From an uncultured Flavihumibacter sp. (GTDB lineage Bacteria > Bacteroidota > Bacteroidia > Chitinophagales > Chitinophagaceae), in NCBI GenBank assembly GCA_946482545.1, contig CAMLRX010000090.1, positions 1 through 20,259 of the forward strand: a stretch of 20,259 nucleotides of DNA, written 5' to 3'. The notes beneath the pieces were generated by a model, which made no database searches, was not told where the DNA came from, and saw nothing but the letters and a program-made list of their open reading frames with translations. The position numbers and the translations under genes are program-made. Of the stretch, positions 7,472 to 15,872 are shown in pieces (position 1 is the first letter of the stretch; the number at the start of each line of letters is the position of its first letter).

Positions 7472-7924
7472 TCATGCTTTAATCGCAGACAAATAAGTCC
7501 AAACAATAAACAACACCTGCAAAGGCACCCTGAACCAAAGGTAAGATGGGCCCGCACCTGAAAAATCTCCTTTCTGGTAATTGACCTGCTTCAAAGCCGC
7601 CAACACATTGGCCGGGAGTACCAGGATGAAAAAGACGATCAGCAACCAGGCGGTCAGTGCACGAAACTGTGGTATCAATAAACCGATGGCGGCCAGTAAT
7701 TCTATGATTCCGGTCGCGTACACCATCGCTGTTTTCGCTGGAATGAACGCGGGCATCATCATCTCCATGCCTTTCGTATACATCACATGGCCGAGTGCGG
7801 TGAACACGAGCATGGCCGACATCCCGATGCGCGCGGCCTGCGCCCAGTCGAACTTCCCCTGTACCAGGCGTATTACCAACAGGGAGATCAGGAAAGTGCC
7901 CAGTAAAACGAAAAGTGGTTTCAT
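7472..7924 (-). CDS. DoxX family membrane protein
   Basis: A 150-residue integral membrane protein. The ATG at 7924 is preferred because the frame extends 13 residues further upstream only as a polar stretch, while MKPLFVLLGTFLISLLV begins at once with a membrane helix. Hydrophobic segments lie at about 4-21, 32-48, 66-84, 90-110 and 130-147. FTALGHVMY and the glycine-rich GIIELLAAIGLLIP helix are typical of DoxX-like proteins. Some members are linked to thiol or oxidative-stress functions, but the role of this subgroup is not established. It is the second gene after a Crp/Fnr-like regulator (53-bp gap, same strand), so it may be co-transcribed or regulated by it. Confidence 0.8.
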   Translation of the reverse strand: MKPLFVLLGTFLISLLVIRLVQGKFDWAQAARIGMSAMLVFTALGHVMYTKGMEMMMPAFIPAKTAMVYATGIIELLAAIGLLIPQFRALTAWLLIVFFILVLPANVLAALKQVNYQKGDFSGAGPSYLWFRVPLQVLFIVWTYLSAIKA

Positions 7925-7977
7925 TGCTTTTTTTTGCAAAGATCCCGCTCGGCTTTTACTCAAACAATGAACCCGGG

Positions 7978-8544
7978 TTAAGAAATGCGTTTCCGTATCC
8001 TGCTCAGCGCCTGCGGCGTGATGCCAATGTAGGAGGCGATGTATTTTAAAGGAACCTGCTGAAACAACATTGGCTGCTCCTCCATCAGATTGAGGTAACG
8101 TTGTGTGGCCGTTTCGTTCAGCAGGGAAAGTTCCCGTTTTGACTTCTTGAGGAAAAGTTCCTCGCAGGCCAGCCTTCCGATCTGGTTGCCTATCCCGGTG
8201 TTCGTGTACACGTCCTGCAAATCATCATAGGTAAGGCGCCAGAGTATGCCCGGCGTAAGCATTTCCATGTGGTATACGGATGGCGTTCTTGCGAGGAAGG
8301 AGTCGTATGCGCTCACAAAATTATTGGGAAATGCGAACCCAAATGTGCGATCGTCTTCTGCTCCCGGAACAAAGAAGCGCACAGTACCGGTTTCAATGAA
8401 AGACAAATGGTTTTCCACCTGCCCTTCGCGGAGCAAAAGGCTCTTTTGTGGGAATGTATTTTTTTTCAGTTTCGCGTGAAAATACAACCAGTCGTCGTCG
8501 GTCATTTTCACCTTTCGCTCAAAGTAAGTTCTGATCTGCTCCAT
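7978..8544 (-). CDS. Crp/Fnr-like transcription regulator
   Basis: A 188-residue cytoplasmic regulator. The ATG at 8544 (MEQIRTYFERKVKMTDDDW) matches the usual start of Bacteroidota Crp-like proteins. The longer frame to 8628 runs back through the terminator hairpin of the previous operon. Residues about 25-115 form the cyclic-nucleotide-binding-type beta-roll (LLREGQVENHLSFIETGTVRFF). The HTH is at about 164-186 (VPLKYIASYIGITPQALSRI). The canonical phosphate-binding cassette (GE...RSA) is absent: the matching stretch reads VSAYDSFLARTPS. There are also no N-terminal Cys residues for an Fe-S cluster. So it is probably not a cAMP or FNR-type oxygen sensor, and its effector is unknown. It lies directly upstream of the DoxX gene. 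Confidence 0.87.
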   Translation of the reverse strand: MEQIRTYFERKVKMTDDDWLYFHAKLKKNTFPQKSLLLREGQVENHLSFIETGTVRFFVPGAEDDRTFGFAFPNNFVSAYDSFLARTPSVYHMEMLTPGILWRLTYDDLQDVYTNTGIGNQIGRLACEELFLKKSKRELSLLNETATQRYLNLMEEQPMLFQQVPLKYIASYIGITPQALSRIRKRIS

Positions 8545-8570
8545 ATTTAAAAATAGGAAGCTTTGGGAAG

Positions 8571-8602
8571 AAAAAATCCCCCGCCAAAAACAGGCCGGGG
8601 AT
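8571..8602 (-). terminator. Rho-independent terminator of the PUL operon
   Basis: On the minus strand ATCCCCGGCC (8602-8593) pairs with GGCGGGGGAT (8585-8576), with one mismatch and a 7-nt loop, and runs into six T residues (8576-8571). It starts about 27 bp after the GH16 stop codon and marks the end of the SusCD-GH16 operon, separating it from the Crp-like gene. Confidence 0.85.
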
Positions 8603-8628
8603 ATATGAGAATAGCAAGGGTTACTCAA

Positions 8629-9528
8629 TTATTTTTCCTGGTAAACACGCACATAATCGATCACATACCGCCTGGGATAACTTGTGAGCGAATGATCCCC
8701 CCCGTTGTCTCCACCGAGCGCGAGATTCAGGATCATGTAATGCGGTTGTTTAAAAGGAACGATACCGGATTGATTCTTGTTGTTGAGTTTGCTCTGCGGC
8801 ACTTTGATCAGCAGTTTATCGTCCACATATAAAGCGATCTCATTCTCATTCCAATCCATACGCCAGATGTGGAATTTATCACTCCAACCGGACCCCATTT
8901 CGCTTACCTTACGGGTTTCACTGTGCCATTCTGCTTTGTACCGCTGGTTGGTGCCTACGGCAATGTTCGCGAGCAGTTTCCCGCGGTAATACTCCATGAT
9001 ATCAATCTCACCGTTAGAGGGCCATTCTCCGTTGATGCCGAGGGTCCACCACGCGGGCCACATACCAGGCGCGGTATCTATCTTTGCGCGCATTACGAAT
9101 CTTCCATACTGCCAGGTCTGACTATTAAGTGTTCTCAGGCTGGAAGAAGTGTATTCAATTTTCTCTCTTGACTTTCTCCAATCGTTGCTGCCACTAACGT
9201 AGAGCGGATTGGGCTTTTCCTCTTTGCGGGCTTCAATAATCAGGTTACCGCCTTCGCACCAGGCGTTATCGGGTTGGTACCATTGCGCCTCATGGTTACG
9301 GGCGAAACCGGTTTCATAATCCCACTTCGTGGAATCGGGCCTTCCGTTCCTGTTAAATTCATCGGACCATACCAACTTCCATTTCTTTTTCTTACCTGCC
9401 GCTTCAGTTTTATCGAAAGAGGCCAGCACCACACCTGCAGCCATCACGCTTGTTGCCAGCACCATCATAGCGCCGTGTTTCTTTACCAACCGCAACCAGT
9501 CCGGTGTTGCATTTAAAAGCTTTTTCAT
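8629..9528 (-). CDS. GH16 family glycoside hydrolase (beta-glucanase-like)
   Basis: A 299-residue protein, nearly all one GH16 jelly-roll domain (about 50-298, WKLVWSDEF to YVIDYVRVYQ). The active site is GEIDIME: Glu174 is the expected nucleophile, Asp176 the assisting residue and Glu179 the acid/base. The EIDIME form is typical of laminarinase-like endo-beta-1,3(4)-glucanases. The strand after it (NIAVGTNQRYKAEWHSETRKV) does not show the usual laminarinase H-x-G pattern, so the linkage cleaved is uncertain. The N-terminus has an 18-residue polar lead, then a hydrophobic helix (about 20-37). There is no Cys before residue 91, so no lipobox, and no T9SS tail. It is probably Sec-exported to the periplasm, or possibly N-anchored in the inner membrane. 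It is the last gene of the PUL, 47 bp after SusD2. Confidence 0.9.
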   Translation of the reverse strand: MKKLLNATPDWLRLVKKHGAMMVLATSVMAAGVVLASFDKTEAAGKKKKWKLVWSDEFNRNGRPDSTKWDYETGFARNHEAQWYQPDNAWCEGGNLIIEARKEEKPNPLYVSGSNDWRKSREKIEYTSSSLRTLNSQTWQYGRFVMRAKIDTAPGMWPAWWTLGINGEWPSNGEIDIMEYYRGKLLANIAVGTNQRYKAEWHSETRKVSEMGSGWSDKFHIWRMDWNENEIALYVDDKLLIKVPQSKLNNKNQSGIVPFKQPHYMILNLALGGDNGGDHSLTSYPRRYVIDYVRVYQEK

Positions 9529-9575
9529 CCTGCTGTTTTAATATTGAACAATGTCGTTTACGACAATACCTTCAA

Positions 9576-11255
9576 CTACCAATCGTTGTTCTGTGAAAGT
9601 ACGCCGTTGGATTTGTTGATTTCTGTCTGAGGAATGGGGTACAGGTACATTTTATCTGCCCATACCCTTGTTTCAATAGAACCTGAAGGATATTGGTAAT
9701 TGAATGTGCCATCCTGGAGTTTGGTGATGTTCGCTGCGCGAATGGGCGCCGTAAGTACCTGCGCCGCTGTTCTCCAACGACGTACATCCCAGAAACGGTG
9801 CTCTTCAAAAGCAAGCTCCACCCTTCTTTCATTCCTTATTCTTGTTCTCAGTTCATCTTGCCCTCCGGCGGCTACCGCTGGCATATTTACACCCGCCCTG
9901 CTCCGCACCTGGTTCAATGCAGCCCTTGCGGACATTGGATAACCTGTGGGCACCATATCAGGACCGTAAGCTTCATTCATAGCTTCCGCATAATTGAGCA
10001 GCACTTCAGCATAACGCATGTACACCCAGGTATGCGCGCTGGTTCTGTTCTGTACGAGATCAAGACTTTCATCCACGAACTTCTTGAGGTAATACCCCGT
10101 CCTTGTGGCGCGTGGCTTACCCTGTCCATCCCGTCCACCCACAAAGGTTTCCACCTTACGTCCTTTGTAATCGGAGTTGTTGGTGATGATGGTCATCTGT
10201 AAACGTGGATCACGTGCGGCATAAGGATTTTGCGGATCGTAAGCCGGATCAGCCGTAATGGCAAGACCATTGCTGGTTTCGTAAGCGTCAACCAGGTTCT
10301 GCGTGGGATTCGTTCCGCCTACCGCGCCATCATACCCTGCGGGATAGGTATTCCTTTCCAGGCTGTTGGAGGGCTGATACCTTCTTTCAAATATGAATTC
10401 ATTGCTTTGCAGGGCGCGGAACATATTCCTGTAGTTCCCGTCAAGACTATATTGCCCCAGGGCGATCACGTCTTTTGCGGCAGCGGCGGCAGCCTCCCAT
10501 TTGGCCACATCACCACCGGGTGTGTGCAAGGGGCTGGCGGCATACAACAGGGCACGCGCCTTCAAAGCCAGTGCGGCGCCAATGGTGGCCCGGCCAATGT
10601 ATTTGTCTTCAAATACGCCCAGCCAGGTGCGCCGGAGTGAATCCTTCACATCGGTGAGTTCTGTGGAGATGAAGTTTATCACGGTATTAAAGTCCGCCCT
10701 TGGAACAGCGTTCTCATTTCCGGTAAGTGTGTTGGTGATCAACGGAACACCACCGTAGCGTTTTGCCAGTTCAAAGTAGAAGAACGCGCGCAGGAACCTT
10801 GCTTCCGCCCGGTAGAACCTGATGTTCGAAGTATCCGTATTGTAACTTGTTTTTCCTGCCTGTGTGGTGGTATCGCGGAAAGCGACATGCCTGAAATCGC
10901 CCGTGCGTTCCAGGAAAAGATTGGCTTTCCTGATACCGCTGTACATGTTCACCCACTGTTCATCAGGGTTCATAAATGGGCTCCAGCTTCCATTGTTAAA
11001 CCGTTGCACATCCTGCACCAGTCCGGAATGCACGGATTCGTCTGTGGCAGAAGAAAGCATGCCACCGCCGAACCTGTCGAATCCCGCGGGAAGCATCGCG
11101 TAAATGCCTACAGCAAAGCTTTCGATGTTGTTCACGGAAGAGAAGACCTGGTCTTCAGTATAATTGGTATCCAGTTGCCTGTCGAGGAAATTTTTCTGGC
11201 AACCGGCCAGTGCCGTCAGCACCAGTGCATATTGTAAGACTTTTATTTTTTTCAT
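9576..11255 (-). CDS. SusD-like lipoprotein (SusD2)
   Basis: A 559-residue RagB/SusD family outer-membrane lipoprotein that binds oligosaccharide and caps its SusC partner. The signal peptide ends in a lipobox with Cys19 (LTALAGC), followed by QKNFLD, the usual SusD start. The RagB/SusD C-terminal hallmark RRVELAFEEHRFWDVRRW is present, as is the terminal ETRVWADKMYLYPIPQTEI ending in NNDW. It lies 21 bp after SusC2 and 47 bp before GH16. The C-terminal hallmarks are nearly the same as in SusD1 (for example VELAFEEHRFFDVRRW), while the glycan-facing middle differs. This suggests an old duplication with changed ligand preference. Confidence 0.95.
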   Translation of the reverse strand: MKKIKVLQYALVLTALAGCQKNFLDRQLDTNYTEDQVFSSVNNIESFAVGIYAMLPAGFDRFGGGMLSSATDESVHSGLVQDVQRFNNGSWSPFMNPDEQWVNMYSGIRKANLFLERTGDFRHVAFRDTTTQAGKTSYNTDTSNIRFYRAEARFLRAFFYFELAKRYGGVPLITNTLTGNENAVPRADFNTVINFISTELTDVKDSLRRTWLGVFEDKYIGRATIGAALALKARALLYAASPLHTPGGDVAKWEAAAAAAKDVIALGQYSLDGNYRNMFRALQSNEFIFERRYQPSNSLERNTYPAGYDGAVGGTNPTQNLVDAYETSNGLAITADPAYDPQNPYAARDPRLQMTIITNNSDYKGRKVETFVGGRDGQGKPRATRTGYYLKKFVDESLDLVQNRTSAHTWVYMRYAEVLLNYAEAMNEAYGPDMVPTGYPMSARAALNQVRSRAGVNMPAVAAGGQDELRTRIRNERRVELAFEEHRFWDVRRWRTAAQVLTAPIRAANITKLQDGTFNYQYPSGSIETRVWADKMYLYPIPQTEINKSNGVLSQNNDW

Positions 11256-11276
11256 GCGTAGCTCGTTGTGGGATGA

Positions 11277-14090
11277 TTAGAACTGAATCCTTGCGCCGAT
11301 GTTATAAGATTTCATGGGGGGATAGCCACCCAGGCTTTCCGGGTCTACCGAATCCACTTTATCCCAGATGAATGGATTGATGGCACTTGCGAATACCCTG
11401 AACTGGGTCAGCTTCAACTGCTCCAGCACACCGGAGGGAAAGCTGTACCCGATTTCCGCGTTGCGCAACCGAAGTGCATTACCCGAGCGCGACCAAAAGG
11501 TGGATGCCCTGTAGTTGTTATCGTTCGGCAAAGTGGTCAGTCTTGGATAAGTAGCCACATCCGCTGTTTGTGGTGTCCATCTGCCCAGCGCGTTCGTGGC
11601 GATGTTATTGTCGTTCTGAAGGGCCCAGAAATAAGGACCGTTCAGGTAAACAGTTCTGTTGGCGATGCCATGGAAGAAAAGTTCCAGGTCAAATCCTTTG
11701 TATTGCAACCCGAGGTTGGCCGTGTACGTAATTTCAGGTTCGAAGGCTTTACCAAAAGAGATTTCATCGTTCTCATTGATCAGGCCATCCCCATTCTGGT
11801 CCTTGTATTTGATGTCTCCGGGGCGAACGGGCGAGAAAGTTTGCAATGGACTTGCGGCAATGTCTGCGTCATCGCGGAAGAAACCTATCGCTTCCAATCC
11901 GAACGATTGTCCAACAGGAAGCCCCGTTCTGTACAAGTATGCTTCCGGCCTTACTACTTCATTCATGCGGATGATCTTGTTCCTGGCGTACCACACACTA
12001 CTTCCGGCAATCCAGGTGAGGTCACCGGTTTTACCGGTATAGGTGGCGCTCAGTTCAAAGCCTTTGTTTTTTACTTGTCCCAGGTTTTCCAGCGGCATGG
12101 CCACGCCCACATAACCGGGCACGGTGGCATCTGCCGTAGCAAGGATATCTTTCCTGTTCTCATGGAAAAGTTCAAGGTTCACATCGAGCCTGTTGAAGAA
12201 AGTCGCGTCTACTCCAATATTATATTTCATGGCTTTCTCCCAGGTAATCATGGGATTTCCGAGCGCACCTTCCACCACGGCACCCCACCAGTTGTTGTTT
12301 TTACCGAAACTGTAGCCGGAGCCATCAAAGAAGTAGTATTGGTCATACGCGAAGCGTGAACCATTGGTGCGGTCGTTTCCCAATAAACCGGCCGAAGCCC
12401 GTGCTTTCAGGAAAGTGATGGTTTTACTGCCGGAGAGAAACCTTTCGTTGGAAGCGATCCAGGCCGCTGATAAGGAAGGGAAGAAACCAAACCTGTTCCC
12501 TGCGGGAAAGGATTCCGATCCGCTGTACGACATGCCCAGTTCCGCGATGTAAGTATTTCGGATATGATAATTCACCCTTCCGGCGATGTTCTGGTTGGCG
12601 AAAGGCACGTTGTTGCCTCCGGGACGGTACACGTCCTGGTGGTAAACCAGTTGCGCGGCCAGCCCGTTGTTGCCCATCTTACGGTCGTAGTTCAGTTGCA
12701 GTTGTACGTTGGTGCGGTTCCATTGGTCGTTGCCGCCTTCGTCTACCGCGGGATCTGTGTTTTGCCCGTGCTGACGGTACACGGTATCGTTTCCGTTCTT
12801 TGACAGTTCAAACACGGCGATGTTGCGTGTCCTGTTCACCGCGCCCCTAGACCAGTTGTTGAACGATACCAATTGGGAAAAACTCAGGCCCGGCAGTAGG
12901 AAGTCCAGTTTTTCATTCAGGCGGAAGGTCCCCATTAAGTTCCTGTCGTGGGTGGAGTTGGTGCCCCGTGCCAGCACGGATGCTACCGGGTTATCAAGAT
13001 AAACCGCGTTTCCGCCCCAGGTGCCGTTCGGGTTCTTTACCGGGTAGGCGTTGGCCGGGTACCGGGCCATATTGGTCCAGAGTTGTGTGCCGTTAAAATT
13101 GGGGAAAGACCTGTCTTCAATGCGACCGGCCAGGTCGAAGCTGGCGGATACTGCATTGGAAAGTTTGATGTCGAAGTTGGAGCGGAAATTATAACGCCTG
13201 AAATCGGCATTGGAATTCTCCTTTCTGTCCTTATCTGTATTGGCGTAAATACCCTGGTTGCGCATGTAGCCGAGCACAATGTTGTATTGTGCCACGCTGT
13301 TCCCTCCGTTGAAGGTAAGGCTGTAATCACTGAGTGGCGCTGACTTGCGCAGCACTTCATCATACCAGTTCACATCGGGGTGGAAATAAGGATCGTTGCC
13401 ACTGCGGTAAGCGTCAAGGTCGGCCTGTGAATACCGTGCGGGCTGTCCATCGTTGGCGAGCGCTTCGTTGTACAGCGAAGCGTAGTTGTAGGCATCCACA
13501 AATTCAGGAAGCCTTTGCACCTGTTGCCATCCGGTTCTGGCATTGAAAGTGATCTTTGTTTTGGAAGATTCTGTTCCCCGCTTCGTGGTAACAAGGATCA
13601 CCCCGTTCGCACCACGTATACCATACATGGCCAGTGCGGCGGCATCTTTCAGAATGGTGATGGATTCGATCTCATCAATCGACATCTGGTCGAAGGAACT
13701 TTCAAAACCATCTACAAAGGTGAGCATACCATTGTTGCGGTAACTGGCCTTTCCGCGGAGCAATAATCCTGGTGAATCATAGCCGGGTTCTCCGGAGCCC
13801 TGCATTACAGTAAGACCGGGCAACCTGCCGAAAAGCGTATTGCTTACGTTGGGTGCGTTGGTTTTACGCAGCACTTCTCCTGAAACGGTGGATACAGCGC
13901 CTGTAAGGCGTCCGAAAGACTGAAAGCCATAAGCCACGGGCACCTGCTTGTCTGTTTTGCCTGGTGCAGGCAGCGAATCAGCCGTGGTGGCCGTGGCATC
14001 CTGCGCGGATACCCCACCCGTTATTGCGAGCAGAAGCGCCATTGCTGCGAATTTGGATGAATATCTGTTCTTTTTATCGCGAAAATTCAT
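11277..14090 (-). CDS. SusC-like TonB-dependent transporter lacking N-terminal extensions (SusC2)
   Basis: A TonB-dependent outer-membrane oligosaccharide importer of 937 residues from the ATG at 14090. A longer frame to 14126 would overlap the SusD1 stop codon and add a non-signal leader. The signal peptide ends at about residue 29 (GGVSAQ). The TonB-box-like segment QVPVAYGFQ follows at about 49-57, then the plug domain (LPGLTV, LKDAAALAMYGIRGANGVILVTTKRG) and a 22-strand-type barrel ending in the beta-signal GARIQF. Unlike most SusC proteins it has neither the carboxypeptidase-regulatory-like domain nor an STN domain. Its plug and early barrel (YSQADLD...GNDPYFHPDVNWYDEVL) closely match SusC1, so the two are paralogues. 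It sits 29 bp after SusD1 and 21 bp before SusD2. It is probably transport-only and paired with SusD2. Confidence 0.93.
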   Translation of the reverse strand: MNFRDKKNRYSSKFAAMALLLAITGGVSAQDATATTADSLPAPGKTDKQVPVAYGFQSFGRLTGAVSTVSGEVLRKTNAPNVSNTLFGRLPGLTVMQGSGEPGYDSPGLLLRGKASYRNNGMLTFVDGFESSFDQMSIDEIESITILKDAAALAMYGIRGANGVILVTTKRGTESSKTKITFNARTGWQQVQRLPEFVDAYNYASLYNEALANDGQPARYSQADLDAYRSGNDPYFHPDVNWYDEVLRKSAPLSDYSLTFNGGNSVAQYNIVLGYMRNQGIYANTDKDRKENSNADFRRYNFRSNFDIKLSNAVSASFDLAGRIEDRSFPNFNGTQLWTNMARYPANAYPVKNPNGTWGGNAVYLDNPVASVLARGTNSTHDRNLMGTFRLNEKLDFLLPGLSFSQLVSFNNWSRGAVNRTRNIAVFELSKNGNDTVYRQHGQNTDPAVDEGGNDQWNRTNVQLQLNYDRKMGNNGLAAQLVYHQDVYRPGGNNVPFANQNIAGRVNYHIRNTYIAELGMSYSGSESFPAGNRFGFFPSLSAAWIASNERFLSGSKTITFLKARASAGLLGNDRTNGSRFAYDQYYFFDGSGYSFGKNNNWWGAVVEGALGNPMITWEKAMKYNIGVDATFFNRLDVNLELFHENRKDILATADATVPGYVGVAMPLENLGQVKNKGFELSATYTGKTGDLTWIAGSSVWYARNKIIRMNEVVRPEAYLYRTGLPVGQSFGLEAIGFFRDDADIAASPLQTFSPVRPGDIKYKDQNGDGLINENDEISFGKAFEPEITYTANLGLQYKGFDLELFFHGIANRTVYLNGPYFWALQNDNNIATNALGRWTPQTADVATYPRLTTLPNDNNYRASTFWSRSGNALRLRNAEIGYSFPSGVLEQLKLTQFRVFASAINPFIWDKVDSVDPESLGGYPPMKSYNIGARIQF

Positions 14091-14119
14091 AATAGCAAAT
14101 GTTACTTTGGTTGAAAATA

Positions 14120-15856
14120 TTACCATCCGGGGTTCTGGGTCAGGTACCGTTTATCGATCTCACCCTGCGGGAAGGGATAGAGGTACATTTTATCGTCCCA
14201 AACCCGGGTCTCAAACGCTTCTTTGCGGTAGCGAAGGGTGTTATCGGGTTGCTCATACAGGTTCAGTCCCAGCATTTGTCCTTTCATCACACCATCCTGC
14301 CCGGCTATCTGCCAGCGGCGCACATCAAAGAAGCGGTGTTCTTCAAAAGCCAGTTCCACGGCCCGTTCTCTCCTGATGGCCTGGCGCAGTTCATCCTGGG
14401 TATCATAACGGGGATCAGCAGCCGTAATTTCAGGAACCCCGGCCCTTTTCCTCACTTCATTAAGCGCGGTATAACACAAGGGATCGTTGGGGCTGTATTC
14501 ATTCAAAGCTTCAGCATAGTTGAGGTAGGATTCAGCGAGCCTGAAAACGATCCAGTTGAGTTGGCCGCCGCCCCAGTTCATCCTGGTGAGGAACTTTTTC
14601 ATGTAACCCACACCATTCACAGGTGCATTATCGGACCATGTATTGTCTTTTTTCCGGAAGAAAGTGCGCACGCCAATTTCATCGTTCCATTTGGCGCCTG
14701 CGTAATAAACCGAAGCCTGGAACCGGGGTTCCATCTGCTGCATTTTCTGGAGAAACTCCGCGCCGGTACCCTGGTCGGGCCATTGCTGGTCGGTACCGTC
14801 CGTTTTCTGGTATTTCACCGCGTGCTGGAACGTTACCCCATGACCATACCAGCCGCCATATATACCCCTTGGCATGGCGAACTGCTGGAACATAGGGCTC
14901 CAGGCACCCCACCAGCCGTGTGCCTGGTTGGAAAGAATATTTTCAGTAGTATTCAGGTCGGTTACAGCGGATTCATAGTTCTGCGCCGGTGTCGCGAGCT
15001 GGGTCACCAAACGTACATTGTTTTGTTGCGCCCAATCCAGCACAGCCTTACTGGCATCCGCCGCAAGCTTCCAGCGTTCAGCATTGAAACTGGGATAGCC
15101 CGTCAATGCCCTATTTTCCGTTTTGTAAGGTGTTTGTGTATTATGCAATGGACTTGCCGCGTACAGTAATACTCTCGCCTTCAGCGCCAGGGCCGCGCCT
15201 TTGGTTACTCTTCCGCTGAATTCGGTTGAATATGTATTGGGTAATACCGAGGCCGCATCGTCACACTCTTTCACCACGAAGTTCACGCATTCCTCATACG
15301 TATTCCTTGGAAGATTGATTTCATCTGAAGCGGAAAGTGGCTTATCTACAATGGGAACAGCGCCATACCTTTTCATCAACTCATGGTATTGCAATGCGCG
15401 CAGCACTTTGGCTTCCGCGGCCATCTGGCTTTTTTCCGTATCCCCCATATCGCTTACCCGGCCAATGTTGCCGATGAAAATACTGGCGTTCCTTATACCC
15501 TTGTAATGTGCGCCAAAATCGTCTTCACCATTCGAATTTGGTCCCCAGGAACCCTCATTGTGCGCTTGCGCGGAAGGCCATGCGTCATAGAGGTCTCCCT
15601 CATCTGAAGCGGCCATCAGCATACAGGCATACATACCGTTGTGAGAGCCCCAGTCGAAAGGAAAACCTTGCGGCACGCATTTGTTGTAGGTATCCCAAAG
15701 AAAGGTCTGCGCCTTTATTTTGGTGGAGAAGATCGTATCAATTGTAACGTCGTTGCTTTGTGGCTTTTCCAGGAAATCCTTGTTGCAGGAAGTGGCGGCA
15801 ATCACCACTACCAGGAGGGCCACGATGCCTTTAGGCAGGGATATTTTTTTGTTCAT
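14120..15856 (-). CDS. SusD-like lipoprotein (SusD1)
   Basis: A 578-residue RagB/SusD family outer-membrane lipoprotein. The signal peptide has a lipobox with Cys24 (VIAATSC), followed by NKDFLEKP. The family C-terminal signatures RAVELAFEEHRFFDVRRWQIAG and FETRVWDDKMYLYPFPQGEIDK are present, and the protein ends NPGW. The middle part is rich in Trp, Gly and aromatic residues (GWWGAWSPMFQQF, GIYGGWYGHG), consistent with sugar stacking. It starts 16 bp after SusC1, so the two form the first transporter pair of the locus. Confidence 0.95.
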   Translation of the reverse strand: MNKKISLPKGIVALLVVVIAATSCNKDFLEKPQSNDVTIDTIFSTKIKAQTFLWDTYNKCVPQGFPFDWGSHNGMYACMLMAASDEGDLYDAWPSAQAHNEGSWGPNSNGEDDFGAHYKGIRNASIFIGNIGRVSDMGDTEKSQMAAEAKVLRALQYHELMKRYGAVPIVDKPLSASDEINLPRNTYEECVNFVVKECDDAASVLPNTYSTEFSGRVTKGAALALKARVLLYAASPLHNTQTPYKTENRALTGYPSFNAERWKLAADASKAVLDWAQQNNVRLVTQLATPAQNYESAVTDLNTTENILSNQAHGWWGAWSPMFQQFAMPRGIYGGWYGHGVTFQHAVKYQKTDGTDQQWPDQGTGAEFLQKMQQMEPRFQASVYYAGAKWNDEIGVRTFFRKKDNTWSDNAPVNGVGYMKKFLTRMNWGGGQLNWIVFRLAESYLNYAEALNEYSPNDPLCYTALNEVRKRAGVPEITAADPRYDTQDELRQAIRRERAVELAFEEHRFFDVRRWQIAGQDGVMKGQMLGLNLYEQPDNTLRYRKEAFETRVWDDKMYLYPFPQGEIDKRYLTQNPGW

Positions 15857-15872
15857 GATGTCTTTTTTGTGG

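Noticed and set aside
8545..8628. Longer start for the Crp-like regulator
   Set aside because: The extension reads through the terminator hairpin of the PUL operon and does not match the usual family N-terminus.
14099..15169. 356-codon open frame on the plus strand
   Set aside because: It lies wholly antisense to SusD1 and the start of SusC2, which have strong family motifs. No signal peptide or recognisable domain is seen in it.
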